Assembly: GCA_902802585.1 (NCBI GenBank)
Contig: CADCMR010000008.1
Location: 26,723 to 90,722, forward strand
DNA: 64,000 nucleotides
DNA from: an uncultured bacterium
GTDB lineage: Bacteria > Verrucomicrobiota > Lentisphaeria > Victivallales > UBA1829
Direction: 5' to 3'
A model generated the notes under the pieces. It saw nothing but the letters and a program-made list of their open reading frames with translations. It searched no databases and was not told the origin of the DNA. Positions 63,001 to 64,000 of this stretch are shown piece after piece. Position numbers and translations under genes: made by a program. Position 1 is the stretch's first letter, and each line of letters begins with the position of its first letter.

Positions 63001-64000
63001 ATGAGAGCGATTCTGATCTTCGCCAATATCCTCCTTGCCGGAATTATTGCGCTGGGAGCAAGCCAATGGCTGAGCGAACCGTCTGTTGACGCGGAAATCG
63101 CAACGTCTGTATCGAAGGAACGCCGTTCCTCGTCGCCCCAGCCCAAGAACATCCAGCAGCAACAGGCGCAGGTGGTGCAGCCGCAGCGACGCTATTCCAG
63201 CGTAACGCCGGAAAACCAGATCGCGACCACGGTCGCGCTGAACATCTTCGATCCCGAACGCGCCCCGCAGACTACGGCGGCGGGTCGCAGGGCGGCAACA
63301 CCGGTCAACCGCGGCGACATGACGCTCGCCGGCACCTTCACCATCGGCGATATCGCGGGAGCCATCATCCTCCAGCGCAGTGCGCAGATGATGAGAAACA
63401 TGCAGGTGATGGGACGCAATAACCAGAACGGCAACACGAACAACGCCGAGGAACAGGCGGCCGCGCAGGAACAGCAGATGCAGCAGGCGCTTGAAAACCG
63501 CGCGGAACTTGCCTCCCTGCTCCAGACCCTCCAGCAGACCGAGGGCGTCACGGACCAGCAGGCCGCGCTCCTTCAGCAGCGCCTTGAACGTTCCAACCAG
63601 CAGATCGAACTGCTGCAGAACCAGAACCAGCAGAGAAACACCGGACGCGACGGTCTGACAGCCGATGGCACCATGCAGACAGCAAACGCGTCCAACTCCA
63701 ATAAACAATATATCCGTATCGGCGAAACGCTCTCGAACGGCTACACGCTCGCGGCCGTGACTCGGACGTCCGCCACGCTCACCCGCAACCAGGAAACGAT
63801 CGAACTGACGATGCAGGACGCCTCCGCGAACGCCGGACGCGCCGGCTTCGGCATGGGCGGCGCCGCCAACCGCATGGGCGGCATGGGCGGCGGCTTCGGC
63901 GGCGGCATGGACTTTGCCGGCGGCGGCGGTTTCGGCGGCGGAGCCGGTGGCTTCGGCGGCGGCGGACGAGGCGGCATGGGCGGCGGTGGCGGTCCCGGCG
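63001..64000 (+). CDS. GspC/PilP-like secretion component with Gly-rich tail (C-terminus beyond window)
   Basis: The 333 visible residues are open to the right edge. One N-terminal transmembrane segment (about 3-22), a periplasmic linker rich in Gln and Pro, then NIFDPER (81-87) and DMTLAGTFTIGDIAGAIIL (106-124), which fit the homology region of GspC. A Gln/Glu coiled coil follows (about 143-212), and YIRIGETLSNGYTLAAVTRTSATLTRNQETIELTM (237-271) has the GspC/PilP pattern. From about 280 the chain becomes Gly/Met/Phe-rich (GFGMGG, GGMGGGFGGGM). GspC normally joins the inner-membrane platform to the secretin GspD; gspD is likely next, outside the window. AAGGAG precedes the ATG. Confidence 0.68.
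   Translation, partial: MRAILIFANILLAGIIALGASQWLSEPSVDAEIATSVSKERRSSSPQPKNIQQQQAQVVQPQRRYSSVTPENQIATTVALNIFDPERAPQTTAAGRRAATPVNRGDMTLAGTFTIGDIAGAIILQRSAQMMRNMQVMGRNNQNGNTNNAEEQAAAQEQQMQQALENRAELASLLQTLQQTEGVTDQQAALLQQRLERSNQQIELLQNQNQQRNTGRDGLTADGTMQTANASNSNKQYIRIGETLSNGYTLAAVTRTSATLTRNQETIELTMQDASANAGRAGFGMGGAANRMGGMGGGFGGGMDFAGGGGFGGGAGGFGGGGRGGMGGGGGPG

Overview
The window is GC-rich bacterial chromosome, about 60% G+C in genes by eye, with AT-rich promoters. The best fit is a PVC-group bacterium, most likely a gut Lentisphaerota (Victivallis-like). This rests on the many secreted plant-glycan hydrolases and esterases, a pseudopilin-type secretion operon, a TRL-like lipoprotein, VorABCD-type ferredoxin oxidoreductase and many short lipoproteins. 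The phylum is an inference. No phage, insertion sequence, CRISPR array or rRNA operon was seen. Housekeeping genes (mnmG, purA, rodA, prmC, trmB, two tRNAs) are intact, so this looks like ordinary core chromosome with accessory carbohydrate loci.

Layout. 1-2548 (-): secreted GH43-like enzyme whose discoidin domain is interrupted by a Gly/Met/Phe-rich 75-bp repeat array; it runs off the left edge. 2888-4378 (-): two membrane proteins, one with a natural His10 run. 4826-10323 (+): flavoprotein, tandem-domain GH53 galactanase, lipoprotein esterase, NimA-like protein, DUF3574 lipoprotein, DUF1275 membrane protein. 10549-11268: exported Pro/His-rich protein with no standard start codon. 11570-12972: rmlC-rmlD. 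13270-24856 (+): pentose/glycan locus with GH2, GH39 carrying a long Lys/Ala/Pro tail, a xylose-isomerase-like protein, and a sugar ABC importer (binding protein plus two permeases, no ATPase). 24942-27392 (-): ferritin-like and ankyrin proteins. 27709-30752 (+): PHP phosphoesterase, trmB, TRL lipoprotein, prmC. 30863-32086 (-): apgM. 32405: LexA-like repressor with a degenerate protease domain. 33508-34580 (-): azlCD. 34793-37269: feoAB. 37455-37529 (-): tRNA-Gln. 37821-42015: ferredoxin:2-oxoacid oxidoreductase (VorD, VorB, fused VorA-VorC), EFR1 protein, nitroreductase. 42528: double-MarR regulator. 43803-46117 (-): manC-manA. 46334-48183: CE1-like esterase, DUF2238 protein. 48257-51129 (-): mnmG coupled to an orphan OppC-type permease. 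51299: FGE-like protein without the catalytic Cys pair. 52729-58911 (-): rodA, purA, ArnT-like transferase, lipoprotein, 5'-nucleotidase. 59319: tRNA-Leu. 59580-64000 (+): exported Gly-rich protein followed by GspL-, GspM- and GspC-like inner-membrane secretion components (GspC runs off the right edge).

How they work together. The GH53, GH2, GH39 and GH43 enzymes and two esterases point to breakdown of pectic galactan and arabinoxylan; the importer and isomerase would take up and convert the released sugars. Oxidation continues through ferredoxin-linked enzymes (VorABCD, EFR1, nitroreductase, NimA-like), which with FeoAB fits an anaerobe. rmlCD and manCA feed surface glycan synthesis.

The most unusual signal is a shared low-complexity Gly-Gly-Met/Phe sequence. 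It occurs in the secreted GH43-like enzyme (inserted inside a folded domain), in a stand-alone exported protein, and in the GspC-like secretion component encoded three genes downstream of it. Other points of interest are the protease-dead LexA-like regulator with palindromes at its promoter, the single-chain double MarR, the H1-like tail on GH39, and a promoter set dominated by a TATATT -10 element.
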